Positions 55,216 through 64,000 of a DNA stretch of 64,000 nt are shown here, piece by piece. The position numbers and the translations under genes were made by a program. Origin of the DNA: Solibacillus silvestris (lineage in GTDB: Bacteria; Bacillota; Bacilli; Bacillales_A; Planococcaceae); the NCBI GenBank assembly GCA_001586195.1, contig CP014609.1, forward strand, positions 2,563,501 through 2,627,500, written 5' to 3'. A model generated the notes under the pieces. That model had not been told where the DNA came from. It made no database searches and saw only the letters and a program-made list of their open reading frames with translations. Position 1 is the stretch's first letter; each line of letters starts with the position of its first letter.

Positions 55216-55560
55216 CTATTCCATAACCTCATCTACATGATCAATACATGTTAAAGCTGTCGGAATTGCTTCTAAACGCTCAAAAGGAATCTCTTTCCCG
55301 CATACGATACATTCCCCGTATGTGCCTTCATCCATTGCATTTAAAGCTGTTTGAATTCTTTCAATTTCATCTTCTTTCAATTCATTTAGTGTTTTTTCGG
55401 TAACAATTGTCGTTAAATCGGTCGCTGCATCTGCTGGATGATTGTCAACTGCAGTTATTTCTGTATCTTCAACAGCTGGTTCTTCATTAACATGCTCCTG
55501 CAAAGTTGCAAGCTCCTCTTCTAAAATGCTACGTAAATGGTGTAATTGATTGATATCCAT
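55216..55560 (-). CDS. yteA: DksA/TraR-family zinc-finger protein, YteA-like
   Basis: The 114 residues comprise an N-terminal helical pair and a C-terminal zinc finger, GECIVCGKEIPFERLEAIPTALTCIDHV. The finger ligands read Cys-x2-Cys...Cys-x2-His, with His in place of the usual last Cys. YteA belongs to the DksA/TraR family; RNA-polymerase modulation is the family inference. The ATG at 55560 follows AAGGGGG; the frame is open to 55617. Confidence 0.82.
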   Translation of the reverse strand: MDINQLHHLRSILEEELATLQEHVNEEPAVEDTEITAVDNHPADAATDLTTIVTEKTLNELKEDEIERIQTALNAMDEGTYGECIVCGKEIPFERLEAIPTALTCIDHVDEVME

Positions 55561-55623
55561 ATAAAATCCCCCTTTTTCCATTAATAAAATATTACCTATA
55601 TGAGGATTTTTAAACATCTTTTC

Positions 55624-56382
55624 TTATTTATTTGCTGCATAAGCAACGATAACATCATGCAAAAATTGTGTAGCACCTGGCCCTACCCGGTCATCATAGT
55701 AAGCAGTAAACCGTTCATCGCTTACATACATTTGTGCTAGGCCTATATGTGCTTCTGGGGTATACTTTGCCCAGGAGAAGCTTAGCCAGCGTTTATGAAG
55801 CTCTGCTGCTTCCATTGCAACGTCTGACGTTACATCGCCGGACGCCATCGCTTCTTTTAATCGTTCAAACAGTTGGTTTTCCAATTGCTGCATTGCATTA
55901 TATTGCTCTTCAGTCATCTCTTTAAATTTTTTATTGCTCGCTTCCACTTTAACTTCACCGTATTTATTACGTATTTCCTCACCGTAGCTCTTTTCATTTC
56001 CTTCGATTAGATTGTTTTTAAACACGTCAAATTTCTGTTCATTTGTCATCTTAAGTTCCCCTTCCATCGTTTGGATTGTTTGTTCTATCGTTTTCAGTAA
56101 GTCATCAATATGTCGTCTTTTCTTTAGTAATAGCTCGGATTGTTTTTTTAGCTCTTCTTTTACTTCATAATCTGGATGATCGAGCAGTTTTTTTATTTCC
56201 TCTAACTTAAAATCCAGCTCCCGGTAAAAAAGTATTTGCTGTAACCGGTCAATATCTTTTTGGCTATATTTTCGATAGCCATTTTCTGCAATCGTAGAAG
56301 GCATCAGCAAACCGATTTCATCGTAATATCGTAGTGTGCGTGCACTCACTCCAGATAGCTTGACTAGTTCGTTAATTAACAA
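55624..56382 (-). CDS. MerR-family regulator with TipAS-type effector domain
   Basis: The N-terminal 70 residues are a MerR winged helix (INELVKLSGVSARTLRYYDEIGLL, then DIDRLQQILFYRELDFKLEEI), followed by a coiled coil (about 75-110) and a C-terminal TipAS-like ligand pocket (about 130-250). Such proteins (Mta/TipAL type) bind hydrophobic drugs and activate efflux or their own genes. The TTG at 56382 is the start; AGGAGGTGATC sits 2 nt upstream and is close to the full anti-SD match. The promoter in front has a MerR-type 19-bp spacer, so it is probably autoregulated. Confidence 0.88.
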   Translation of the reverse strand: MLINELVKLSGVSARTLRYYDEIGLLMPSTIAENGYRKYSQKDIDRLQQILFYRELDFKLEEIKKLLDHPDYEVKEELKKQSELLLKKRRHIDDLLKTIEQTIQTMEGELKMTNEQKFDVFKNNLIEGNEKSYGEEIRNKYGEVKVEASNKKFKEMTEEQYNAMQQLENQLFERLKEAMASGDVTSDVAMEAAELHKRWLSFSWAKYTPEAHIGLAQMYVSDERFTAYYDDRVGPGATQFLHDVIVAYAANK

Positions 56383-56402
56383 TTGATCACCTCCTAATTA
56401 GT

Positions 56403-56433
56403 ACTATAAAGGTTGACGTAACGTGAAGGTCAA
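56403..56433 (-). promoter_or_regulatory. MerR-type promoter with 19-bp spacer and dyad
   Basis: On the minus strand TTGACC (56428-56433) and TATAGT (56403-56408) are 19 bp apart, too long for normal sigma-A use but standard for MerR-family activation. The spacer holds the dyad TTGAC...GTCAA. The TTG start of the regulator is ~20 bp downstream, so autoregulation is likely. Confidence 0.72.
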
Positions 56434-56443
56434 TAGATATTAT

Positions 56444-56481
56444 AAAAAAAGAAGCTAACCTAAGTTTTTTCAGGTTGCTTC
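56444..56481 (-). terminator. Terminator after the Nudix gene
   Basis: GAAGC..ACCT / AGGT..GCTTC pairs around a 10-nt loop and is followed by seven T residues on the minus strand. It overlaps the last codons of the Nudix gene and lies just upstream of the MerR promoter. Confidence 0.75.
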
Positions 56482-57096
56482 AATTAATATCTTTTCCAAT
56501 CTCGGGATAAACTCGTGCAAATAGCTTTCAGGTAATGCTGACATTTGTTCTAATCCGATCTGTTTCACTTCATAATGACGTATATCATTTTCGTATTTAT
56601 AACCGGATACTTCAATTTCCTTTATTTTATGATTCGCAAGCAATATAAACTGTTTTAAGTTAGCAGAGTATATACCATCCAGTTCTTCTCTTTGAATTGA
56701 AAACTTCTCAAGACCACCTGTTAATTCATAAACAAATACATTTGCAAACTCATAATCCTTTATTTTTTCATTATCTATACTGTACGGAATGACTCCAAGT
56801 GACGTTAATTGCGAAAACATGACCTTAACCCCTACTTCTTCCTTTAATTCGCGTATACCATCTTCAATTGTCTCCGTTGCCAGTATATGACCAGCTGCCG
56901 TAATATCAAATTGGTTTGGATAATCCTTTTTATTTTTGCTACGCAGCTGTAAATAAATACGCCATTCAGAATCTACTTTTTCAATAATCCAGCAATGAAA
57001 CACTTCATGCCAATAACCTTTTGCATGAACGAGATGACGTTGTTCAATGCCCGTTTCCTTATAAAATTGATCAAATACTTTTAAACGTTCATTCAT
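56470..57096 (-). CDS. Nudix hydrolase of unknown substrate
   Basis: The 208-residue product has a Nudix box of the form GHILATETIEDGIRELKEEVGV (about residues 69-90; the catalytic glutamates are present). N-terminal EVFHCWIIEK and a C-terminal helical segment are typical of isopentenyl-diphosphate-isomerase-like or coenzyme-related Nudix proteins, but the substrate is unknown. It stands just before the first tRNA array and is read on the same strand. Confidence 0.78.
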   Translation of the reverse strand: MNERLKVFDQFYKETGIEQRHLVHAKGYWHEVFHCWIIEKVDSEWRIYLQLRSKNKKDYPNQFDITAAGHILATETIEDGIRELKEEVGVKVMFSQLTSLGVIPYSIDNEKIKDYEFANVFVYELTGGLEKFSIQREELDGIYSANLKQFILLANHKIKEIEVSGYKYENDIRHYEVKQIGLEQMSALPESYLHEFIPRLEKILIEAT

Positions 57097-57117
57097 AAGC
57101 TCTTCTCCCTTTTATAC

Positions 57118-57158
57118 AAAAAAACGCCAAGTACATTGTAACAGTACTTAGCGTTTTT
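57118..57158 (-). terminator. Terminator of tRNA array 1
   Basis: AAACGC.AAGTAC / GTACTT.GCGTTT forms a stem with an 8-9 nt loop; a T run follows on the minus strand. It comes right after the tRNA-Glu gene. Confidence 0.85.
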
Positions 57159-57172
57159 TGTCTTCCTATGTA

Positions 57173-57244
57173 TGACCCGTACGGGATTCGAACCCGTGTT
57201 ACCGCCGTGAAAGGGCGGTGTCTTAACCACTTGACCAACGGGCC
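57173..57244 (-). tRNA. tRNA-Glu (TTC)
   Basis: 72 nt, last gene of array 1. Anticodon TTC lies in CCTTTCAC of the loop. The gene ends at the discriminator A: CCA is not encoded. Confidence 0.95.
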
Positions 57245-57246
57245 GA

Positions 57247-57337
57247 TGGCGGAGACAGAGGGATTTGAACCCTCGCGCCGCTTACGCGACCTACACCCTT
57301 AGCAGGGGCGCCTCTTCAGCCTCTTGAGTATGTCCCC
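57247..57337 (-). tRNA. tRNA-Ser (GCT)
   Basis: 91 nt with long variable arm, anticodon GCT, encoded CCA. Reads AGC/AGU serine codons. Confidence 0.95.
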
Positions 57338-57350
57338 AAAAATAGAAAAA

Positions 57351-57426
57351 TGGCTCCGAAGGCAGGACTCGAACCTGCGACCTGCCGGTTAACAGCCGGA
57401 TGCTCTACCAACTGAGCTACTTCGGA
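57351..57426 (-). tRNA. tRNA-Asn (GTT)
   Basis: 76 nt with encoded CCA; anticodon GTT in CTGTTAA. Confidence 0.95.
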
Positions 57427-57435
57427 ATAATACTA

Positions 57436-57512
<77 letters not shown>

Positions 57513-57523
57513 TATTTAAAAAC

Positions 57524-57597
57524 TGGAGCGGGTGATCGGAATCGAACCGACAACATCAGCTTGGAAGGCTGAGGTTTTACCACTAAACTACACCCGC
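57524..57597 (-). tRNA. tRNA-Gly (TCC)
   Basis: 74 nt with encoded CCA; anticodon TCC. Shorter D-loop than the GCC isoacceptor. Confidence 0.95.
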
Positions 57598-57600
57598 ATA

Positions 57601-57676
57601 TGGTGGGTTTGGACGGAATCGAACCGCCGACACTTAGAGCTTCAATCTAATGCTCTACCAACTGAGCTACAAACCC
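57601..57676 (-). tRNA. tRNA-Phe (GAA)
   Basis: 76 nt with encoded CCA; anticodon GAA in TTGAAGC. In B. subtilis trnB a tRNA-His lies next to it; no His gene is seen here. Confidence 0.95.
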
Positions 57677-57681
57677 ACAAA

Positions 57682-57757
57682 TGGCGGTCCCGACCGGGAT
57701 CGAACCGGCGATCTCCTGCGTGACAGGCAGGCATGTTAACCGCTACACCACGGGACC
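57682..57757 (-). tRNA. tRNA-Asp (GTC)
   Basis: 76 nt with encoded CCA; anticodon GTC in CTGTCAC. Confidence 0.95.
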
Positions 57758-57760
57758 ATT

Positions 57761-57835
<75 letters not shown>

Positions 57836-57880
57836 ATAATATTATGTTTGAACCTGTTTAAAGTACCCAGTTTGTAAAAA

Positions 57881-57973
57881 TGGAGGAGGTAGAGGGATTC
57901 GAACCCCCGCGCGGTGTTACCCGCCTGTCGGTTTTCAAGACCGATCCCTTCAGCCAGACTTGGGTATACCTCC
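57881..57973 (-). tRNA. tRNA-Ser (TGA)
   Basis: 93 nt with long variable arm, encoded CCA, anticodon TGA. Confidence 0.95.
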
Positions 57974-57993
57974 GTTATATTTAATACGTTAAC

Positions 57994-58070
57994 TGGTGGA
58001 CCTTACAGGACTCGAACCTGTGACCGGACGGTTATGAGCCGTCTGCTCTAACCAACTGAGCTAAAGGTCC
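57994..58070 (-). tRNA. tRNA-Ile2 (CAT, lysidine-modified)
   Basis: 77 nt with encoded CCA. Anticodon is CAT but the body (GGACCTTTAGC..., GACGG stem) and place before tRNA-Ser(TGA) match the minor isoleucine tRNA of B. subtilis trnB; TilS should change C34 to lysidine to read AUA. Confidence 0.8.
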
Positions 58071-58077
58071 TTTAAGA

Positions 58078-58151
58078 TGGCGGCAGAGGGAGTCGAACCC
58101 ACGACCTTTCGGGTATGAACCGAGTGCTCTAGCCAACTGAGCTACACCGCC
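58078..58151 (-). tRNA. Elongator tRNA-Met (CAT)
   Basis: 74 nt; anticodon CAT in TTCATAC. Ends with discriminator A and lacks an encoded CCA. Confidence 0.9.
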
Positions 58152-58177
58152 AGGATCTTTATTTTGGTTACAAATTA

Positions 58178-58253
58178 TGGTGGAGCCTAGCGGGATCGAA
58201 CCGCTGACCTCCTGCGTGCAAGGCAGGCGCTCTCCCAGCTGAGCTAAGGCCCC
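58178..58253 (-). tRNA. tRNA-Ala (TGC)
   Basis: 76 nt with encoded CCA; anticodon TGC in CTTGCAC. Confidence 0.95.
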
Positions 58254-58261
58254 ATAAATGA

Positions 58262-58338
58262 TGGTCGGAATGACAGGATTCGAACCTACGACCCCTTGGT
58301 CCCAAACCAAGTGCTCTACCAAGCTGAGCTACATTCCG
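58262..58338 (-). tRNA. tRNA-Pro (TGG)
   Basis: 77 nt with encoded CCA; anticodon TGG in TTTGGGA. Confidence 0.95.
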
Positions 58339-58346
58339 AAATAATA

Positions 58347-58423
<77 letters not shown>

Positions 58424-58442
58424 ATATTGTTTATTTAAAAGA

Positions 58443-58531
58443 TGGTGCCGAGGGCCGGAATCGAACCGGCACGGTGATCACTCACCGCAGGATTTTAAGT
58501 CCTGTGCGTCTGCCAGTTCCGCCACCCCGGC
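58443..58531 (-). tRNA. tRNA-Leu (TAA)
   Basis: 89 nt with long variable arm and encoded CCA; anticodon TAA. Confidence 0.95.
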
Positions 58532-58537
58532 ATTTTT

Positions 58538-58612
58538 TGGAGCGGAAGACGAGGTTCGAACTCGCGACCCCCACCTTGGCAAGGTGGTGTTCTACCACTG
58601 AACTACTTCCGC
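58538..58612 (-). tRNA. tRNA-Gly (GCC)
   Basis: 75 nt with encoded CCA; anticodon GCC in TTGCCAA. Confidence 0.95.
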
Positions 58613-58657
58613 AAAATGCTTAAGATATTTTTACTCTGACAGTAATATGAAATTAAA

Positions 58658-58742
58658 TGGTGCGGGTGAAGGGAGTCGAACCCCCACGCCTTGCGGCGCT
58701 AGATCCTAAGTCTAGTGCGTCTGCCAATTCCGCCACACCCGC
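58658..58742 (-). tRNA. tRNA-Leu (TAG)
   Basis: 85 nt with long variable arm and encoded CCA; anticodon TAG. Confidence 0.95.
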
Positions 58743-58758
58743 TAAGCAGTATATAAAC

Positions 58759-58834
58759 TGGTGAGCCATGAAGGACTCGAACCTTCGACCCTCTGATTAA
58801 AAGTCAGATGCTCTACCAACTGAGCTAATGGCTC
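58759..58834 (-). tRNA. tRNA-Lys (TTT)
   Basis: 76 nt with encoded CCA; anticodon TTT. A likely target of the ytqAB wobble-uridine modification pathway. Confidence 0.95.
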
Positions 58835-58840
58835 TCTAAA

Positions 58841-58916
<76 letters not shown>

Positions 58917-58925
58917 ATTTAGAAA

Positions 58926-59001
58926 TGGTGGAGGATGACGGGCTCGAACCGCCGACCCCCTGCTTGTAAGGCAGGTGCTCTCCCAGCTGAGCTAATCCTC
59001 C
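58926..59001 (-). tRNA. tRNA-Val (TAC)
   Basis: 76 nt with encoded CCA; anticodon TAC. First gene of the array in transcription order. Confidence 0.95.
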
Positions 59002-59062
59002 AATGGGTATTTGCTGATTACACTTTCGTAACCGCATGTCCTATCTCTTAAGGACAAGATTT

Positions 59063-59091
59063 ATATTATCATTACTTTTTTTATAATGCAA
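59063..59091 (-). promoter_or_regulatory. Promoter directly upstream of tRNA array 1
   Basis: On the minus strand TTGCAT (59086-59091) and TAATAT (59063-59068) are 17 bp apart, with TGA just before the -10 (extended -10) and an A/T-rich UP-like run upstream. Transcription would start ~55 nt before tRNA-Val. Confidence 0.7.
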
Positions 59092-59306
59092 TACCTTTTT
59101 TGAAATTATTTTTAAAAAATATATTATTTTCTATTTTTTCCATGAACCAACTGAGATTGCTCATGAAAACGTTTACTTAGTATAACGAAATTCTAATATG
59201 TTTGTCTAATTTAATCAAGGCTTGTTTTTAATATTTATAAATCATTCTGATATAATTATTAATATTACTTATAAATATCAAGTGTTTTAGAATATACGAC
59301 TACTTA

Positions 59307-59336
59307 TTTATACATTTTATATACTAAAGCTGTCAA
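59307..59336 (-). promoter_or_regulatory. Second, distal promoter candidate upstream of tRNA array 1
   Basis: On the minus strand TTGACA (59331-59336, perfect) and TATAAA (59307-59312) are 18 bp apart. It lies about 240 bp upstream of the proximal promoter and could add a second start to the array or serve a small transcript. Confidence 0.5.
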
Positions 59337-60011
59337 GAAAATGTCCGTACTTTTATCATTATTTTTTTTAAGTATTGATATAATGTACATTTTATTTATT
59401 TCCACCTATTGGTTTCTCAATATAGTCTTTATCTTTATGTTATTTTCATCATTTTTATTATTCTATAATAATTATTTCCGTGTTTAAATACGCTTAGAAT
59501 TGCGCTAATTCATTAAATGATTTTGATGCATACCGCAGCCTTATTGGGATTCCACGATTCGGCCGTTAAATCCTTGTTATTTCCCCTTTAAATTGCTTTT
59601 TACCATGTTTTTTAATGAACCGGGGATTTGATACCTCTATTTGAATTAATGATGGGAAATCCGATTAAACAGCCCTCTAACATAGTGTCAACTAAACTTC
59701 TTGCATGCTCACAATCGACCTTCAATAAATAACCGGAAAATCTCTGCTTTCTTTTCCGCTCCTGCCTACTACCTTGTTCTCCCTTAATCCATGTTCCCTT
59801 CAACATAGTGATCTAGGATGTATGCTTTTTCACGCAGTATCAATAAAACAATATAATCTTAAAGTAGATTCCGTTTGTGGGTTAATTGAATAAAAATATT
59901 TCAACACAGTTTTTTTATCTTTATTATAAGACAGCATAATATTGTGTAAGAAATTTCATCCCTTAAATTTAGCAGCATTGTTTATTATCTTAAGAGAGCT
60001 TTTACCGCAAC

Positions 60012-60052
60012 AAAAAAACGCCAAGTACATTGTAACAGTACTTAGCGTTTTT
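60012..60052 (-). terminator. Terminator of tRNA array 2
   Basis: The same hairpin as after array 1 (AAACGC.AAGTAC / GTACTT.GCGTTT), followed by a T run. Confidence 0.85.
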
Positions 60053-60066
60053 CGTCTTCCTATGTA

Positions 60067-60138
60067 TGACCCGTACGGGATTCGAACCCGTGTTACCGCC
60101 GTGAAAGGGCGGTGTCTTAACCACTTGACCAACGGGCC
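60067..60138 (-). tRNA. tRNA-Glu (TTC)
   Basis: 72 nt, copy of the gene at 57173; no encoded CCA. Confidence 0.95.
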
Positions 60139-60140
60139 GA

Positions 60141-60231
60141 TGGCGGAGACAGAGGGATTTGAACCCTCGCGCCGCTTACGCGACCTACACCCTTAGCAGG
60201 GGCGCCTCTTCAGCCTCTTGAGTATGTCCCC
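60141..60231 (-). tRNA. tRNA-Ser (GCT)
   Basis: 91 nt, copy of the gene at 57247; encoded CCA. Confidence 0.95.
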
Positions 60232-60244
60232 AAAAATAGAAAAA

Positions 60245-60320
60245 TGGCTCCGAAGGCAGGACTCGAACCTGCGACCTGCCGGTTAACAGCCGGATGCTCT
60301 ACCAACTGAGCTACTTCGGA
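60245..60320 (-). tRNA. tRNA-Asn (GTT)
   Basis: 76 nt, copy of the gene at 57351; encoded CCA. Confidence 0.95.
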
Positions 60321-60329
60321 ATAATACTA

Positions 60330-60406
<77 letters not shown>

Positions 60407-60417
60407 TATTTAAAAAC

Positions 60418-60491
60418 TGGAGCGGGTGATCGGAATCGAACCGACAACATCAGCTTGGAAGGCTGAGGTTTTACCACTAAACTACACCCGC
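60418..60491 (-). tRNA. tRNA-Gly (TCC)
   Basis: 74 nt, copy of the gene at 57524; encoded CCA. Confidence 0.95.
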
Positions 60492-60494
60492 ATA

Positions 60495-60570
60495 TGGTGG
60501 GTTTGGACGGAATCGAACCGCCGACACTTAGAGCTTCAATCTAATGCTCTACCAACTGAGCTACAAACCC
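60495..60570 (-). tRNA. tRNA-Phe (GAA)
   Basis: 76 nt, copy of the gene at 57601; encoded CCA. Confidence 0.95.
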
Positions 60571-60575
60571 ACAAA

Positions 60576-60651
60576 TGGCGGTCCCGACCGGGATCGAACC
60601 GGCGATCTCCTGCGTGACAGGCAGGCATGTTAACCGCTACACCACGGGACC
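60576..60651 (-). tRNA. tRNA-Asp (GTC)
   Basis: 76 nt, copy of the gene at 57682; encoded CCA. Confidence 0.95.
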
Positions 60652-60654
60652 ATT

Positions 60655-60729
<75 letters not shown>

Positions 60730-60774
60730 ATAATATTATGTTTGAACCTGTTTAAAGTACCCAGTTTGTAAAAA

Positions 60775-60867
60775 TGGAGGAGGTAGAGGGATTCGAACCC
60801 CCGCGCGGTGTTACCCGCCTGTCGGTTTTCAAGACCGATCCCTTCAGCCAGACTTGGGTATACCTCC
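60775..60867 (-). tRNA. tRNA-Ser (TGA)
   Basis: 93 nt, copy of the gene at 57881; encoded CCA. Confidence 0.95.
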
Positions 60868-60887
60868 GTTATATTTAATACGTTAAC

Positions 60888-60964
60888 TGGTGGACCTTAC
60901 AGGACTCGAACCTGTGACCGGACGGTTATGAGCCGTCTGCTCTAACCAACTGAGCTAAAGGTCC
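60888..60964 (-). tRNA. tRNA-Ile2 (CAT, lysidine-modified)
   Basis: 77 nt, copy of the gene at 57994; identity by body and array order, not by anticodon alone. Confidence 0.8.
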
Positions 60965-60971
60965 TTTAAGA

Positions 60972-61045
60972 TGGCGGCAGAGGGAGTCGAACCCACGACC
61001 TTTCGGGTATGAACCGAGTGCTCTAGCCAACTGAGCTACACCGCC
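60972..61045 (-). tRNA. Elongator tRNA-Met (CAT)
   Basis: 74 nt, copy of the gene at 58078; no encoded CCA. Confidence 0.9.
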
Positions 61046-61071
61046 AGGATCTTTATTTTGGTTACAAATTA

Positions 61072-61147
61072 TGGTGGAGCCTAGCGGGATCGAACCGCTG
61101 ACCTCCTGCGTGCAAGGCAGGCGCTCTCCCAGCTGAGCTAAGGCCCC
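61072..61147 (-). tRNA. tRNA-Ala (TGC)
   Basis: 76 nt, copy of the gene at 58178; encoded CCA. Confidence 0.95.
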
Positions 61148-61155
61148 ATAAATGA

Positions 61156-61232
61156 TGGTCGGAATGACAGGATTCGAACCTACGACCCCTTGGTCCCAAA
61201 CCAAGTGCTCTACCAAGCTGAGCTACATTCCG
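61156..61232 (-). tRNA. tRNA-Pro (TGG)
   Basis: 77 nt, copy of the gene at 58262; encoded CCA. Confidence 0.95.
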
Positions 61233-61240
61233 AAATAATA

Positions 61241-61317
<77 letters not shown>

Positions 61318-61336
61318 ATATTGTTTATTTAAAAGA

Positions 61337-61425
61337 TGGTGCCGAGGGCCGGAATCGAACCGGCACGGTGATCACTCACCGCAGGATTTTAAGTCCTGTG
61401 CGTCTGCCAGTTCCGCCACCCCGGC
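61337..61425 (-). tRNA. tRNA-Leu (TAA)
   Basis: 89 nt, copy of the gene at 58443; encoded CCA. Confidence 0.95.
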
Positions 61426-61431
61426 ATTTTT

Positions 61432-61506
61432 TGGAGCGGAAGACGAGGTTCGAACTCGCGACCCCCACCTTGGCAAGGTGGTGTTCTACCACTGAACTAC
61501 TTCCGC
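61432..61506 (-). tRNA. tRNA-Gly (GCC)
   Basis: 75 nt, copy of the gene at 58538; encoded CCA. Confidence 0.95.
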
Positions 61507-61551
61507 AAAATGCTTAAGATATTTTTACTCTGACAGTAATATGAAATTAAA

Positions 61552-61636
61552 TGGTGCGGGTGAAGGGAGTCGAACCCCCACGCCTTGCGGCGCTAGATCC
61601 TAAGTCTAGTGCGTCTGCCAATTCCGCCACACCCGC
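61552..61636 (-). tRNA. tRNA-Leu (TAG)
   Basis: 85 nt, copy of the gene at 58658; encoded CCA. Confidence 0.95.
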
Positions 61637-61652
61637 TAAGCAGTATATAAAC

Positions 61653-61728
61653 TGGTGAGCCATGAAGGACTCGAACCTTCGACCCTCTGATTAAAAGTCA
61701 GATGCTCTACCAACTGAGCTAATGGCTC
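61653..61728 (-). tRNA. tRNA-Lys (TTT)
   Basis: 76 nt, copy of the gene at 58759; encoded CCA. Confidence 0.95.
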
Positions 61729-61734
61729 TCTAAA

Positions 61735-61810
<76 letters not shown>

Positions 61811-61819
61811 ATTTAGAAA

Positions 61820-61895
61820 TGGTGGAGGATGACGGGCTCGAACCGCCGACCCCCTGCTTGTAAGGCAGGTGCTCTCCCAGCTGAGCTAATCCTCC
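61820..61895 (-). tRNA. tRNA-Val (TAC)
   Basis: 76 nt, copy of the gene at 58926; lies 8 bp after the 5S gene. Confidence 0.95.
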
Positions 61896-61903
61896 AATAT
61901 TCT

Positions 61904-62022
61904 AGCGAAGCGACGTCCTACTCTCACAGGGGGAAGCCCCCAACTACCATCGGCGCTAAAGAGCTTAACTTCCGTGTTCGGTATGGGAACGGGTGTGACC
62001 TCTTTGCCATCATCACTTCACT
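61904..62022 (-). rRNA. rrf: 5S ribosomal RNA
   Basis: About 119 nt. On the minus strand it contains GAGGTCACACCCGTTCCCAT, CCGAACACGGAAGTTAAGC and GCCGATGGTAGTTGGGGG, all typical of Bacillales 5S. The ends pair as a 10-bp terminal helix (AGTGAAGTGA with TCGCTTCGCT). Confidence 0.95.
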
Positions 62023-62109
62023 ATAGTGGGCTTTAAATAAGCCTATGTAAAAGAATTTCATTCTTTCAAAACTGGATAAACGTTTCATTGAATTGAGCAA
62101 TAAAATGTG

Positions 62110-64000
<1,891 letters not shown>

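Larger units (their letters stand above)
59006..60010. other. ~1 kb AT-rich spacer between the two tRNA arrays
   Basis: No gene is supported. It carries two promoters for array 1 at its left side. The stretch near 59500-59830 is less AT-rich and has a 64-codon minus-strand frame (59612-59806) without a ribosome binding site or recognisable family, so it may be decayed coding DNA. Confidence 0.6.

Noticed and set aside
59612..59806. 64-codon minus-strand frame in the spacer as a gene
   Set aside because: It lacks a ribosome binding site and a recognisable family, and sits in a decayed-looking region.

Overview
The window looks like chromosomal DNA of a low-GC Gram-positive spore-former of the Planococcaceae (Solibacillus/Lysinibacillus type). 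This is inferred from Bacillus-like gene order (acuC-ccpA-aroA-ytxGH-murC-sftA-ytpR-ytpQ, ytoP, ytnP-trmB, ytqAB, metK/pckA, ytkD/dps, menFDHBE), strong AGGAGG ribosome binding sites, T-box and S-box leaders, sigma-B/sigma-H type promoters, and a 20-gene tRNA array in the order of the B. subtilis trnB array. No phage, plasmid, insertion sequence or CRISPR array is visible.

Layout: 1-13,500 holds acetoin/carbon control (acuC, ccpA), aromatic synthesis (aroA), an unusual FtsA-like actin-family protein, the ytxGH stress operon, murC, the soluble DNA translocase sftA and the ytpQ-ytpR pair. 13,500-28,900 is housekeeping: a lipoprotein, DUF84 NTPase, M42 peptidase, YtnP lactonase-like enzyme, trmB, a lipid-kinase-like gene, dat-pepV, ytzE, a pseudouridine synthase, murJ and a flavoprotein. 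28,900-30,300 is the most unusual part: a NERD-nuclease-like/zinc-ribbon gene bracketed by two arrays of a 21-bp phased repeat. 30,300-47,700 has leuS with its T-box, transporters, the tRNA-modification pair ytqA-ytqB, divergent metK (S-box) and pckA (CcpN-like box), ytkD/dps, yidD and a Zur-boxed zinc-binding lipoprotein. 47,700-55,200 is menaquinone synthesis (menFDHBE on the minus strand, menA divergent). 55,200-57,100 has a DksA-like gene, a MerR/TipAS regulator and a Nudix gene. 57,100-64,000 is two essentially identical 20-tRNA arrays on the minus strand; one has its own promoter and the other follows 23S-5S rRNA, and the 23S gene runs off the window.

Working together: CcpA, AcuC, PckA and the men genes belong to carbon-flow and respiratory control. 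aroA feeds chorismate to menF. metK supplies S-adenosylmethionine to TrmB, YtqB and YtqA. leuS, trmB, ytqAB and the tRNA arrays serve translation. dat and pepV handle D-amino acids and peptides for wall recycling, beside murC and murJ.

The best candidate for something undescribed is the repeat-flanked NERD/zinc-ribbon gene at 28,979-30,287. Other points worth checking are the tRNA array duplication, a YtpA-like hydrolase whose nucleophile serine is glycine, the FtsA-like protein with a repeat-bearing C-terminal half, and the ytzE leader. All start sites were chosen by reading ribosome binding sites by eye. No database search was possible.
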